Shown: positions 1 to 9,345 of the stretch, in pieces | How the letters are laid out: each line of letters opens with the position of its first letter | Numbering within the stretch: position 1 is the stretch's first letter | Assembly (NCBI RefSeq): GCF_030532265.1 | Contig: NZ_JAUNLM010000003.1 | Span: forward strand, 1-64,000 | Reading direction: 5' to 3' | DNA from: Clostridium sp. | Lineage (GTDB): Bacteria; Bacillota; Clostridia; Clostridiales; Clostridiaceae | DNA: 64,000 nt | Notes under the pieces: model-generated | Told to the model about the DNA's origin: nothing | Seen by the model: the letters and a program-made list of their open reading frames with translations, nothing else | Database searches by the model: none | Made by a program: the position numbers and the translations under genes

Positions 1-17
1 ATATAATTTAATTATAA

Positions 18-92
<75 letters not shown>

Positions 93-100
93 ATAAAAAA

Positions 101-119
101 GGAGAACTATAAGTTCTCC
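101..119. terminator. bidirectional terminator between tRNA-Cys and hslO
   Basis: The inverted repeat GGAGAACT/AGTTCTCC has a three-base loop and is flanked by an A-run on the left and a T-run on the right. It can therefore end both the tRNA transcript and the reverse-strand hslO transcript. Confidence 0.85.
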
Positions 120-129
120 TTTTTTATTT

Positions 130-1011
130 CTATTTAATTTTTTCAATTAATTCTCCAATTTCATCATGAGTTATTTTATACTTTTTGTTACAGAAATTAC
201 AAACTATTTCTTCATCTTTTCCTTCATCATATATTTCATTTAAATCTTTTGATCCAATACTTATTAATGCTTTTTCTATTCTTTCTTTTGAACAATCACA
301 TTTATACTCTGGTTCAATTTCTTCTAATATTTTAGGATCCATATCTTCAAATATTTCTTTTATAATATCTTCAATTGTTTTTCCTTCTTCTATAAGTGCT
401 GTTATAGGTTTCATATCTTGAAGTCTATATGTTATAACATCAGCTAAAAGTTCATCTGCATCTGGCATCATTTGAATTATAAATCCACCTGCTGCCTTTA
501 TTGATAAATCTTTATCTACTAAAACTCCAAGTGCAACTGCAGATGGTGTTTGTTCTGATACAGTGAAATAATAAGCTAAATCCTCTGCAACTTCTCCAGT
601 ATATATAGGAACCTGTCCAACATATGGATCTTTAAGACCCATATCTTTTATAACATATAATAATCCATTTTTTCCAATAGCTCCACTTACATCAAGTTTT
701 CCATTTTCTTTTAATGGAATATCAACTTTTGGATTGCCAATAAATCCTTTAACAGTTCCATTTGAATGAGCAGTAACCGTTACTCCATTAACCGGTCCTC
801 CTCCATTCATTCTTAAAGTTATTGCTTCTTTTTCTGATTTTAGTTGAACTCCCATTAATGATGCAGCTGTAAGCATTCTTCCAAGAGCTGCTGATGCAAC
901 TGGTGTACATTCATGAAGTGCTGTTCCTTCATTTACTAAATTAGTAGTTATACCCCCTATGAATCTAACCATTCCATCTTTAGCTGTACCTCTTATTATT
1001 TTATCTTTCAT
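130..1011 (-). CDS. hslO: Hsp33 redox-regulated molecular chaperone
   Basis: This is a cytosolic holdase chaperone that is switched on by oxidation and unfolding of a C-terminal zinc-binding cysteine domain. The 293-residue length is normal for the family. The C-terminus carries the diagnostic CDC ... CNFC arrangement (roughly residues 238-275), which are the four zinc-ligating cysteines that form disulfides under peroxide or heat stress. The N-terminal part reads like the usual Hsp33 core (residues 1-230). The start ATG has a GGAGGG site that overlaps the end of the upstream methyltransferase gene, so the two are probably translated as a coupled pair. The gene ends at a shared hairpin with tRNA-Cys. 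Confidence 0.95.
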   Translation of the reverse strand: MKDKIIRGTAKDGMVRFIGGITTNLVNEGTALHECTPVASAALGRMLTAASLMGVQLKSEKEAITLRMNGGGPVNGVTVTAHSNGTVKGFIGNPKVDIPLKENGKLDVSGAIGKNGLLYVIKDMGLKDPYVGQVPIYTGEVAEDLAYYFTVSEQTPSAVALGVLVDKDLSIKAAGGFIIQMMPDADELLADVITYRLQDMKPITALIEEGKTIEDIIKEIFEDMDPKILEEIEPEYKCDCSKERIEKALISIGSKDLNEIYDEGKDEEIVCNFCNKKYKITHDEIGELIEKIK

Positions 1012-1014
1012 GTA

Positions 1015-1761
1015 CTATCCCTCCATATTCCTTTTAACTACATATAATATTCTTTCAGATAAATCTGAAACCGCCTTATCTGTATATCCTTCAAATTTAT
1101 CTAATATACAAAATCCAGTCTTATGAACAAGATCTTCTATAAATTTTTCTTTATAAGCTCTTTCAAAATGCTCTTCTTCAAATCTTTCATATAACTCCCC
1201 ATCTTTAATGAAAAATGTTAAATACATACTTGTAATATCGTCTTCAAAAGTATTTTCCCATGAATAAAAAACATCTTCTGAATTATATGTATAAATATTA
1301 TTTCCTAATATAGTAGAAAGTTTATAATATGAATTTATATCGAATATAAATATACCATTATCTTTCAGATGATTATAAACACTTTTAAAATAATTTTCAA
1401 TATCAGAATCTTCTAATATATAATTTGTTGAATCTAAAACAGAGGTAATAAGATCAAATTTATGATTTAAAGAAAGCTCTGTCATATCTTGGCATACAAT
1501 TCTACTTTTAATACGCTCTTTTTTGAATTTATCAAAAGCTTCTCTAAGCATATCTTCTGATAAATCAACTGCAAAAGAATTTTTAAACTCTTTTGCTAAT
1601 CTTAAAGAAACGTTTCCTGTACCACATGCTAAATCTAAATAATCTTCATTATTAATTTTATATTTAGATAATAATTCTTTAACTCTACAGGCTATTTCAT
1701 CGTAATTAATATCTTCATTTATTAATTCATCATATATTTTAGCAAACTCTCCATATGCCAT
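1015..1761 (-). CDS. class I SAM-dependent methyltransferase
   Basis: A 248-residue methyltransferase of unknown substrate. The SAM-binding motif I is visible as LDLACGTGNVSL near residue 43, followed by an acidic motif II region (FAVDLSED). I place the start at 1761 (protein beginning MAYGEFAKIYD) because GGGGGA lies just upstream of that ATG; the reading frame stays open for a further 22 codons but that stretch has no ribosome site. The N-terminal pattern YDxLIN is common in small clostridial and bacillar methyltransferases of the YodH/YrrT kind. It lies three bases upstream of hslO and is probably in the same operon. The substrate cannot be inferred. Confidence 0.8.
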   Translation of the reverse strand: MAYGEFAKIYDELINEDINYDEIACRVKELLSKYKINNEDYLDLACGTGNVSLRLAKEFKNSFAVDLSEDMLREAFDKFKKERIKSRIVCQDMTELSLNHKFDLITSVLDSTNYILEDSDIENYFKSVYNHLKDNGIFIFDINSYYKLSTILGNNIYTYNSEDVFYSWENTFEDDITSMYLTFFIKDGELYERFEEEHFERAYKEKFIEDLVHKTGFCILDKFEGYTDKAVSDLSERILYVVKRNMEG

Positions 1762-1853
1762 AATATTCCCCCATTCACTTATATAAACATTATAACTTAT
1801 ATTATAATTATTTATAAATTTAGTCAAACTAATTAATTACAATTTATGAGGAT

Positions 1854-2105
1854 TTACCTTCTACCTAATATTTGATCATTTGTTGGTATATGTAGCTTTT
1901 TCTTTCTGCTAGTCATTATACCTCCAATTCTACCTGTTTCTTCAGCAGTTAATGAGCCCCATCCACCTTCATCAACTTTATCTTTAAGACCTAATTCTTC
2001 TGCTATTTCATATTTTATTTTTTCTCTAAGTTTTTCAGCTTCTGTTAATTCTCTATTAGATTTTAATTTAGATTTTATAATTTTTTTTAAAGGCGTTTTA
2101 CTCAA
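1854..2105 (-). CDS. alpha/beta-type small acid-soluble spore protein (divergent)
   Basis: SASPs coat and protect DNA in the spore core and are degraded at germination by the GPR protease. The 83-residue product contains a GPR-cleavage-like segment (KYEIAEELG, near residue 33) and the second conserved SASP helix region with ETGRIGGIMTSR, which aligns with the family's SVGGEITKR block. It has a longer basic N-terminus (KKIIKSKLKSNR) than classical major SASPs. I choose the TTG start at 2105: an upstream in-frame ATG at 2120 lies directly against the GGAGGG motif, which is instead correctly spaced for the TTG. Expression in the forespore under sigma G is expected from the family; I could not find a clean sigma-G promoter. 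Confidence 0.85.
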   Translation of the reverse strand: MSKTPLKKIIKSKLKSNRELTEAEKLREKIKYEIAEELGLKDKVDEGGWGSLTAEETGRIGGIMTSRKKKLHIPTNDQILGRR

Positions 2106-2231
2106 ATTAAATCCCTCCATTCTTTAAAATTATTTTATCCAAATTATATTAAAATAATGTATATATCCTTAATATATTTATTAAGACTCTTTTAATAATG
2201 TATATTTTAAATTTATTTCTTATTATAAAAC

Positions 2232-2260
2232 TTGATATTTTTTTAATAAATATTTATAGT
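2232..2260 (+). promoter_or_regulatory. candidate sigma-A promoter of asd-dapA-dapB
   Basis: TTGATA (2232-2237) is separated by 17 bases from TATAGT (2255-2260), about 48 bases before the asd start. The region is AT-rich, so this is a pattern match. No lysine riboswitch precedes the operon. Confidence 0.45.
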
Positions 2261-2307
2261 TATTGTATACATATATTGAATAGATATATAAAATTGGAGG
2301 GATTAAA

Positions 2308-3297
2308 TTGTATAATGTCGCAGTAGTCGGTGCTACCGGAAATGTTGGTAGAAAAATGCTAAGTATTTTAAAGGAAAGAAATTTTCCTATAAATAATCTT
2401 TATCTTTTTGCTTCAAAAAGATCTGCAGGTAAAAAGATAGAATTCAAAGGAAAAGAGTATGTTGTAGAAGAAACTTGTGATTCAAATATATTATCAAAAA
2501 AAATTGACTTTGCTCTATTTTCAGCTGGAGGAGATACTAGTTTAACTTTCGCTCCTGTATTTGCTAAAAATGGTGCTATAGTAATTGATAACAGTAGTGC
2601 TTGGAGAATGGATCCTAAAGTACCTCTTGTTGTTCCTGAGGTGAATCCTGAGGATATAAAGTGGAATAACGGAATAATAGCTAATCCAAACTGTTCAACT
2701 ATACAAGCTATGCCTGTATTAAAAGCTATAAATGATAAATACGGATTAAAAAGAGTTATATACTCTACTTATCAAGCTGTTTCAGGTGCTGGTATGCAAG
2801 CTATTGAAGATTTAGAAAATGGTGTTCAAGGAATAGCCCCTAAAAAATTCCCAAAACCTATATTTGGTAACGTATTACCTCACATAGATGTATTTTTAGA
2901 AAATGGATATACTAAGGAAGAAATGAAGATGATAAATGAAACTAAAAAAATCCTTCATCTTGATGATTTAAAAATAACTGCTACAACAGTTAGAGTTCCT
3001 GTATTAAATTCTCATAGCGAAAGTATAAATGTGGAAACTTTAAAACCATTTGACTTAAAAGATATAGTTACTGTTTTAGATAATCAACCTGGAGTTAAGG
3101 TTTGTGATGATGTTAACAACCTTGTATACCCAACTCCCCTTGAGGCGTCTGACAAAGATGAAATATTTGTTGGAAGAATAAGAAGAGATTTTAGTGTTGA
3201 TAATGGTTTAAACCTTTGGGTTGTAGCTGATAACATTAGAAAAGGTGCTGCATTAAACGCAGTTCAAATTGCTGAATTAATAATAAACAATAAATAG
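2308..3297 (+). CDS. asd: aspartate-semialdehyde dehydrogenase
   Basis: Reduces L-aspartyl-4-phosphate to aspartate semialdehyde with NADPH, the branch point for lysine/DAP, threonine and methionine. The N-terminal [11 protein letters not shown] is the nucleotide-binding loop. The catalytic cysteine lies in [10 protein letters not shown] (near residue 130). The 329-residue length is normal. The start codon is TTG with GGAGG seven bases upstream; no in-frame ATG fits. It is followed at once by dapA and dapB, so the operon channels semialdehyde into tetrahydrodipicolinate, the precursor of both meso-DAP and spore dipicolinate. Confidence 0.96.
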   Translation: MYNVAVVGATGNVGRKMLSILKERNFPINNLYLFASKRSAGKKIEFKGKEYVVEETCDSNILSKKIDFALFSAGGDTSLTFAPVFAKNGAIVIDNSSAWRMDPKVPLVVPEVNPEDIKWNNGIIANPNCSTIQAMPVLKAINDKYGLKRVIYSTYQAVSGAGMQAIEDLENGVQGIAPKKFPKPIFGNVLPHIDVFLENGYTKEEMKMINETKKILHLDDLKITATTVRVPVLNSHSESINVETLKPFDLKDIVTVLDNQPGVKVCDDVNNLVYPTPLEASDKDEIFVGRIRRDFSVDNGLNLWVVADNIRKGAALNAVQIAELIINNK

Positions 3298-3313
3298 ATT
3301 GGAGGATTTTATT

Positions 3314-4192
3314 ATGTCAATTTTTGAAGGATCTGGTGTTGCTTTAATTACACCATTTACAGAAACAGGCGTGGATTATGATAAATTAAAAGAAATTTTA
3401 GAATGGCACGTTAAGGAAGGTACTGATTCTATAATAATATGTGGTACTACTGGTGAAGCAACTACAATGACATTAGATGAGAAAAAAGAAGTAATAAAAT
3501 TTACAGTTGATACTATAAACGGAAGAATTCCAGTAATTGCAGGTACTGGTTCTAATAATACAAAAGCTTCTATCGAAATGAGTAAATATGCTGAGAGTGT
3601 TGGAGTTTCAGCAGTACTTGTAATTACTCCATATTATAATAAAACTAATCACAAAGGTCTTTTAAAGCACTTTGAATCTATAAATAACGCTATAAATATA
3701 CCTATAATTCTTTATAACGTACCAAGTAGAACAGGAATGAACATTACTCCTGATACTTTAAAAGAATTAAGCAAGCTAAATAATGTAGTTGCTATAAAAG
3801 AAGCTAGTGGTGATCTAAGTCAAGTTGCTAAAATGGCAGAAGCTTGTGGAGATAGAATAGATATTTATTCAGGAAATGATGATCAAATAATCCCTATTAT
3901 GTCTCTTGGCGGAAAAGGTGTTATTTCTGTTCTTGCAAATGTAATTCCAAAAGAAACTCATAACATGACAAGAATGTATTTGGATGGAAAGTGTCATGAT
4001 GCTTCAAAAATGCAATTAGAGTATTTAACTCTTGCTAATTCACTTTTCTTAGAAACTAACCCTATCCCAGTTAAAACTGCTCTTAACTTAATGGGATTTA
4101 AAGTTGGTCCTTTAAGACTTCCTTTATATGAAATGGATGATGCTTTAAAGAATCAATTAGAAAATACCCTAAAAAAATATAAATTAATCTAA
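3314..4192 (+). CDS. dapA: 4-hydroxy-tetrahydrodipicolinate synthase
   Basis: Condenses pyruvate with aspartate semialdehyde in the first committed step toward DAP. The family marks are present: GTTGEATTM near residue 45, the tyrosine in [10 protein letters not shown] (about 135), and the Schiff-base lysine in VAIKEASGD (about 163). I start the gene at the ATG at 3314 because GGAGG sits nine bases upstream; a possible TTG start at 3299 would overlap the ribosome site itself. The product has 292 residues, as usual. Second gene of asd-dapA-dapB. Confidence 0.96.
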   Translation: MSIFEGSGVALITPFTETGVDYDKLKEILEWHVKEGTDSIIICGTTGEATTMTLDEKKEVIKFTVDTINGRIPVIAGTGSNNTKASIEMSKYAESVGVSAVLVITPYYNKTNHKGLLKHFESINNAINIPIILYNVPSRTGMNITPDTLKELSKLNNVVAIKEASGDLSQVAKMAEACGDRIDIYSGNDDQIIPIMSLGGKGVISVLANVIPKETHNMTRMYLDGKCHDASKMQLEYLTLANSLFLETNPIPVKTALNLMGFKVGPLRLPLYEMDDALKNQLENTLKKYKLI

Positions 4193-4203
4193 GGAGATTT
4201 TAA

Positions 4204-4959
4204 ATGACTAAAGTAATAATAAATGGTATATCCGGAAAAATGGGAACTGTTATATGTAATGTAGCAAAAGATTTTAAAGACATTGATATAGTTGCAGGTA
4301 TAGATAAATTTCCAAAAGAAAATTCTAATATAAAAATATTTTCTTCTCCTTCTGAAGTAAATATTGATTATGATGTTTTATTAGATTTTTCAAGAGCTGA
4401 TGCATTAAAAGGCTTATTAAAACTTACTGAAAAAACTAAAAAACCTCTTGTTATATGTTCAACTGGATTTTCAGAAGATGATTTAAAACTTATAGATGAA
4501 AAAAGTAAAAGCTTGCCATTATTTAGATCTGCTAACATGTCTCTTGGAATAAACTTAATAAATTCTTTATTAAAAAAGGTAGCTCCTTTATTATACGGAA
4601 ACTACGATATAGAAATAATAGAAAAACATCATAATCAAAAAGTAGATGCTCCAAGTGGAACAGCTCTTCTTTTAGCTGATACTATCAAGGATTCTTTAAA
4701 AGATGATACTAAATATGTATATGGAAGAGAAGGACAGCACAAACGTGAAAAAGAAGAAATAGGTATACACGCTATACGTGGCGGTTCAATTGTCGGAGAT
4801 CATGATGTAATATTTGCTGGTACTGGAGAAGTTATAGAACTTTCTCATAAGGCAATATCAAGAGATGTATTTGCTGTTGGAGCTTTAAAAGCTTGTGAAT
4901 ATATGAGCAATATAAAAGAACCTGGACTATATGATATGAATGATGTTATAGGATTATAA
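4204..4959 (+). CDS. dapB: 4-hydroxy-tetrahydrodipicolinate reductase
   Basis: Reduces the dapA product to tetrahydrodipicolinate with NAD(P)H. The N-terminus has the dinucleotide-binding pattern INGISGKMG. The catalytic region [19 protein letters not shown] (from about residue 140) holds the general-acid His and the Lys of the family. 251 residues is a normal length. An AAGGAG site precedes the ATG, eleven bases after the dapA stop. It is the last gene of the operon and is followed by a clear hairpin terminator. Confidence 0.96.
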   Translation: MTKVIINGISGKMGTVICNVAKDFKDIDIVAGIDKFPKENSNIKIFSSPSEVNIDYDVLLDFSRADALKGLLKLTEKTKKPLVICSTGFSEDDLKLIDEKSKSLPLFRSANMSLGINLINSLLKKVAPLLYGNYDIEIIEKHHNQKVDAPSGTALLLADTIKDSLKDDTKYVYGREGQHKREKEEIGIHAIRGGSIVGDHDVIFAGTGEVIELSHKAISRDVFAVGALKACEYMSNIKEPGLYDMNDVIGL

Positions 4960-4970
4960 ATTTCAAAAAA

Positions 4971-4994
4971 ATAGGCAATTTTTTATTTGCCTAT
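4971..4994. terminator. bidirectional terminator (dapB / acetyltransferase)
   Basis: ATAGGCAA/TTGCCTAT forms an eight-base stem with an eight-base loop, flanked by A-rich and T-rich tracts, so it works for converging transcripts from both sides. Confidence 0.85.
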
Positions 4995-4998
4995 TTTT

Positions 4999-5490
4999 TT
5001 ATAATAACTTACTCATATAATATTCATCATAATAAAGCCCATCCTTGAAAATAGCTCTTTTCTTCAACCCTTCAACTTTAAATCCAACTTTTTTATATAA
5101 ATTTATTGCAATAATATTATTGCAAACTACAGTTAATTCAAGTCTCTTTATATTATTTTCATATGCCCAAATAAATAATTCTTCAAATAATTTTCTTCCT
5201 ATTCCTTTGCTCCTATATTTTTTTCTAATTCCAACTACACTATAAGATACATGTCTTATTCTATTGTACTTACCTCTAAAAGAACTTAAATAACCTATAA
5301 GTTCCTCACCATCAAATGCCCCAATAAAAACTAAATCTTCTAAGCTACTTGATAACATTTTATGAACTTCTTCTTCTGTTATTTTTCTTTCTCCTTCTTC
5401 AAATAGCAGAAATTCACTTTCTTTATCTAAATTATAAAAAAGTTTATGAAGCTTTTTATAATATCTTCTATTAAGTCTTCTTATTTCCAA
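4999..5490 (-). CDS. GNAT-family N-acetyltransferase
   Basis: A 163-residue acetyl-CoA-dependent acetyltransferase of unknown substrate. The acetyl-CoA loop is seen as RKKYRSKGIGRKLFEEL (about residues 89-105), and the C-terminal block ALNLYKKVGF-like (INLYKKVGFKVEG, about 130-142) is typical of the family, as is the ending FKDGLYYDEYYMSKL. The start is TTG with AAGGAGG eight bases upstream. The RimI/YhhY-like organisation suits a small-molecule or peptide amine substrate, but nothing in the neighbourhood decides it. It is a single gene between two terminators. Confidence 0.85.
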   Translation of the reverse strand: MEIRRLNRRYYKKLHKLFYNLDKESEFLLFEEGERKITEEEVHKMLSSSLEDLVFIGAFDGEELIGYLSSFRGKYNRIRHVSYSVVGIRKKYRSKGIGRKLFEELFIWAYENNIKRLELTVVCNNIIAINLYKKVGFKVEGLKKRAIFKDGLYYDEYYMSKLL

Positions 5491-5539
5491 ATATTAGACC
5501 TCCTTATAATAAACGCTTTATATTTATATATATAAAAAA

Positions 5540-5566
5540 GAAGCAAGAATTATATCTCCTTGCTTC
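5540..5566 (-). terminator. terminator of the opp operon
   Basis: GAAGCAAG/CTTGCTTC with an eleven-base loop; on the reverse strand it is followed by a run of T just after the oppA stop. Confidence 0.8.
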
Positions 5567-5576
5567 CTTTTTTATA

Positions 5577-7268
5577 TTAATGAGCTTCTACATATGATTT
5601 ATCAAAATAAATTTGTCCAAGTGATGATGATTGATAACCCTTAACATATGATTGAATTCCATATACTTTAGTATAATCATATAATGGAATTATAGGCATT
5701 TCTTCTAGTAATATTTCTTCTGCTTTTTTCATTAATTCAAATCTTTTATTATTATCAGCTTCAACCTTTGCCTTTTTAATTAACTCATCATATTCTTTAT
5801 TTGAAAAATGTGAATCATTATTTCCCCAACTATTTTTATCTCCATCATTTCCACTAATCCACATATCTAAAAATGTCATAGGATCTATATAATCTGCAGA
5901 CCAACCATGTCTTGCTATTTCATATTGACCATTTTGTCTTGTATTTAAAAATACTGCCCACTCTTGATTTTTAAGTTCTACATTAACCCCAATTTCTTTC
6001 CAATTTTGTTGAACAACTTCCATTATAGCTTTATGACCACCTTCTGAATTATACATTAATTCTATAGTTGGAATACCTTTACCATTTGCATATCCTGCTT
6101 CCTTTAAAAGCTTCTTGGCTTCTTCAACATTTTCTGATTGTTTTGTTGGGTCAAACTTATTATTCTTAAAATCCTTTCCATTTGAATCTTTTATTCCTTC
6201 TGGAACATAACTAGCTGATGCTACTTGACCTGCTTTAGTAACATTTTCAACTATAGAAACTCTATCTATAGCTAAAGAAAGTGCTTGTCTAACCTTCTTA
6301 TCTGAAAGTACCTTTTGAACTTCTTTATCTAACTTATCAAATTCATTATTTACATTTACACATAAGAAGTATGTTCCAAGATTCGGATAAATTTGTACTA
6401 ATCCACTCGCCTTCCCATCTTCTATTCTTTCAGTTGGAACATTACTTATAATATCAAAATCCCCTGATTCTAATGATGCATATGAACTTGTTTCATCCAT
6501 AGCCATCTTATAAATTAATGTTTCAAGCTTTACGTTATCCTTATTCCAATAATTATCATTTTTAATAAAAGTATAAGAATCCTTCATTTGAAAATCATTT
6601 AATTTAAAAGGTCCATTTGATACATAGGTTTCAGGCTTATTTGTCCACTTATCACCATGCTCTTTTATTATATCTTCTCTTACTGGCATATAAGTTGGAA
6701 ATGACATAAGTTCTATAAAATAAGGAGTTGGTGAATTTAAAGTTACTTCTAAAGTTTTATCATCTATTACTTTAACTCCAAGTTTATCCTCTTTTACCTT
6801 ACCCTCATAAAATTCCTTTGCATTTTTAATGTAATAAAGTTGATATGCATATTCTGCTGCTGTTTCTTTAGAAAGTGCTCTTTTCCATGCATATGCAAAA
6901 TCTTTTGCTGTAACAGGCTTACCATCTGACCATTTGGCATCATCTCTTAAATTAAATGTATAAGTTAATCCATCATTTGATATTTTCCATTCTTTAGCGA
7001 CTCCAGGTATAGCTTTATCATTTTCATCTAATCTAGTTAATCCTTCAAATGCATTTCCAATTATAGTAGATCCATCTACAGCTGTATTTAAAGCTGGATC
7101 AATAGTTTCTACAACTGCTCCAACATTATAAGTAATTTTTTGTTCTACCGCTTCACTATTTCCCCCATTACCTTGATCACTTGAACCTCCACATCCAGCA
7201 AAAACAGATGCACTTAACGCTACAGCTAATGCTACAGCACAAAGCTTTTTGATTTTACTTAATTTCAT
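5577..7268 (-). CDS. oppA: oligopeptide ABC transporter, substrate-binding lipoprotein
   Basis: An extracellular peptide-binding protein (SBP_bac_5 family), 563 residues. The N-terminus is a lipoprotein signal: a basic start, a hydrophobic stretch LCAVALAVALSASV and the lipobox FAGC, which gives a lipid-anchored Cys at about residue 26, followed by a Gly/Ser/Asn-rich linker. The body shows the family's features, for instance YTFNLRDDAKWSDGKPVTA near residue 105 and QNWKEIGVNVELKNQEW near 425. It is the last gene of oppB-C-D-F-A, 74 bases after oppF, in a gap that could allow a separate oppA promoter. Binding specificity cannot be read from the sequence. Confidence 0.93.
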   Translation of the reverse strand: MKLSKIKKLCAVALAVALSASVFAGCGGSSDQGNGGNSEAVEQKITYNVGAVVETIDPALNTAVDGSTIIGNAFEGLTRLDENDKAIPGVAKEWKISNDGLTYTFNLRDDAKWSDGKPVTAKDFAYAWKRALSKETAAEYAYQLYYIKNAKEFYEGKVKEDKLGVKVIDDKTLEVTLNSPTPYFIELMSFPTYMPVREDIIKEHGDKWTNKPETYVSNGPFKLNDFQMKDSYTFIKNDNYWNKDNVKLETLIYKMAMDETSSYASLESGDFDIISNVPTERIEDGKASGLVQIYPNLGTYFLCVNVNNEFDKLDKEVQKVLSDKKVRQALSLAIDRVSIVENVTKAGQVASASYVPEGIKDSNGKDFKNNKFDPTKQSENVEEAKKLLKEAGYANGKGIPTIELMYNSEGGHKAIMEVVQQNWKEIGVNVELKNQEWAVFLNTRQNGQYEIARHGWSADYIDPMTFLDMWISGNDGDKNSWGNNDSHFSNKEYDELIKKAKVEADNNKRFELMKKAEEILLEEMPIIPLYDYTKVYGIQSYVKGYQSSSLGQIYFDKSYVEAH

Positions 7269-7342
7269 TTTTTATCCCCCTTTTTATATAGAGTTATAAT
7301 TAAATTATCAATTAGATAATAAATTATCTTAATATTATATTA

Positions 7343-8326
7343 TTAATTATTAAATAAGTGACAAGAAACAAAATGTCCTTTTTCCACTTCTTTGATAGAT
7401 GGTTCTACCTTACTGCATATATCTTTGGCATAAATACATCTTCCACAAAATCTACATCCTGGTTTAGGGTCTATTGGAGATGGTATATCTCCTGTTAGTA
7501 CTATTCTTTTATTTTCTTTAGCAATTTTAGGATCTGGTATTGGTACTGCTGATAAAAGAGCTTTAGTATATGGATGCTTTGGCCTTAAATAAACATCATC
7601 ACTAGGACCTTTTTCAACCATTTGACCTAAATACATAACTCCTATATGTGTTGATATATGCTTAACCATTGATAAATCATGAGCTATAAATAGATAAGTA
7701 AGCCCCAGTTCATCTTGAAGTTCCTCTAACATATTTATAACTTGAGCTTGAATAGAAACATCAAGTGCTGATATTGGTTCATCACAAACTATAAATTCAG
7801 GTTCTACTGCAAGTGCTCTAGCAATTCCTATTCTTTGTCTTTGTCCACCTGAAAATTCATGTGCATATCTATTTATATGGCTTCCATTTAATCCAACTTT
7901 ATCTAGTAAATATCTTATTCTATTTTCCCTTTCTTTTCCTTTATATAATCCATGAATATCAATAGCTTCACCAACTATATCTCCAACTGTCATTCTTGGA
8001 TTTAACGATGCATATGGATCTTGAAATATCATTTGCATTTTTCTTCTTAAAGCTATCATTTCTTTTTCAGATTTATTTGTTATATCTTCTCCATTAAAAA
8101 TTATTTTTCCACTTGTTGGCTCATATAGCTTTAATATAGTTCTACCTGTTGTAGTTTTTCCACATCCTGATTCTCCAACTAAGCCTAACGTTTCTCCTCT
8201 TTTTATAAAAAAAGATACATTATCAACTGCTTTTACATAACTTTTCTTTGAAAAAATCCCTTTGCTAGCTTGAAAATATTTACAAAGATTTTGAACTTCT
8301 AAAATAATATCATTATTTTTCCCCAT
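7343..8326 (-). CDS. oppF: oligopeptide ABC transporter, ATP-binding protein OppF
   Basis: One of the two cytoplasmic ATPases of the peptide importer. The Walker A motif is GESGCGKTTTGR (near residue 54), the signature motif is EFSGGQRQRIGIARAL (about 162) and Walker B is FIVCDEPISALD. The C-terminus has the oligopeptide/dipeptide extension with CRFCGRCIYAKDIC, four cysteines that in homologues can hold an iron-sulfur cluster. 327 residues is the usual length. Its start overlaps the end of oppD by 14 bases, indicating translational coupling. Confidence 0.95.
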   Translation of the reverse strand: MGKNNDIILEVQNLCKYFQASKGIFSKKSYVKAVDNVSFFIKRGETLGLVGESGCGKTTTGRTILKLYEPTSGKIIFNGEDITNKSEKEMIALRRKMQMIFQDPYASLNPRMTVGDIVGEAIDIHGLYKGKERENRIRYLLDKVGLNGSHINRYAHEFSGGQRQRIGIARALAVEPEFIVCDEPISALDVSIQAQVINMLEELQDELGLTYLFIAHDLSMVKHISTHIGVMYLGQMVEKGPSDDVYLRPKHPYTKALLSAVPIPDPKIAKENKRIVLTGDIPSPIDPKPGCRFCGRCIYAKDICSKVEPSIKEVEKGHFVSCHLFNN

Positions 8327-9332
8327 ATTGCTTCACCTCTATTTCTGATGTAACTTTAGGTGCATTTTCATGACATAGCCAACATGCTGAGTTATGATTT
8401 TCTCCCAATTTAAATAATGGTGGCTTTTTATCTAAGCAAATTTTCATTGTATATTTACATCTTTCTGCAAAAGGACATCCTGTTGGTGGTTTTAAAAGGT
8501 CAGGTGGTTGTCCTTCTATAGGAATTAATTTTTCTCTAAGTTCACTCAATGGATTAGGAACACTATTTAATAATCCCCATGTATAAGGATGTTTGCTTCT
8601 ATAAAAAATATCTTCAGCACTTCCTGTTTCTACTATTACCCCTCCATACATTACATTAATTCTTGAACAAAGATCTGCAACAACACCTAAATCATGAGTT
8701 ATAAGTATTATAGATGTATTTAGTTTTTCTTTTAAATTTTTCATAAGGTCTAATATTTGTGCTTGAATTGTAACATCTAATGCTGTTGTAGGTTCATCAG
8801 CTATTATAAGACTTGGCTCACATATAAGACTTATTGCAATCATTGCTCTTTGTCTCATTCCGCCTGAAAATTCATGAGGATATTGTTTCATTCTACTTTC
8901 AGGACTAGGAATACCAACTAAATCTAATATTTCTATTCCTTTAGTCCACGCATCTTTTTTTGATAATCCTTTATGTTTAATTAAATGTTCAGTTAATTGA
9001 GTTCCTATAGTATATAAAGGATTTAAAGAAGTCATAGGATCTTGAAATATCATACTAATTTTATTTCCTCTTATTTGTTCCATATCTTTTTCTTTATATT
9101 TACTAATATCATCTCCATCAAATAAAATTTCATCGCATTCTATATTTGCATTTTCTGATAATAATTTCATAATTGACATCATAGACACAGATTTTCCACA
9201 TCCTGATTCACCAACTATACCTACTGCCTCTCCCTTATCAACATAAAAAGAAATTCCTCTTACTGCTTTTACATCTCCTAAATGTGTTTTAAAGGAGGTT
9301 TTTAAATTTTTAACTTCTAATAATTTACTCAT
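8313..9332 (-). CDS. oppD: oligopeptide ABC transporter, ATP-binding protein OppD
   Basis: The second ATPase of the importer, 339 residues. Walker A is GESGCGKSVSMM (near residue 39), the signature is EFSGGMRQRAMIAISL and Walker B is LIIADEPTTALD. The C-terminal extension contains CPFAERCKYTMKIC, the same cysteine pattern as in OppF. The ATG has AGGAGG upstream, 13 bases after oppC. Works as a heterodimer with OppF. Confidence 0.95.
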   Translation of the reverse strand: MSKLLEVKNLKTSFKTHLGDVKAVRGISFYVDKGEAVGIVGESGCGKSVSMMSIMKLLSENANIECDEILFDGDDISKYKEKDMEQIRGNKISMIFQDPMTSLNPLYTIGTQLTEHLIKHKGLSKKDAWTKGIEILDLVGIPSPESRMKQYPHEFSGGMRQRAMIAISLICEPSLIIADEPTTALDVTIQAQILDLMKNLKEKLNTSIILITHDLGVVADLCSRINVMYGGVIVETGSAEDIFYRSKHPYTWGLLNSVPNPLSELREKLIPIEGQPPDLLKPPTGCPFAERCKYTMKICLDKKPPLFKLGENHNSACWLCHENAPKVTSEIEVKQYGEK

Positions 9333-9345
9333 ATTTTTCCTCCTA

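Noticed and set aside
2121..2231. A sigma-G promoter for the SASP gene
   Set aside because: A CATTATT word exists but no acceptable -35 at the right spacing.
7269..7342. A separate promoter for oppA between oppF and oppA
   Set aside because: A TTGATA/TATATA pair is present but the spacer is too short and the region is too AT-rich to trust.
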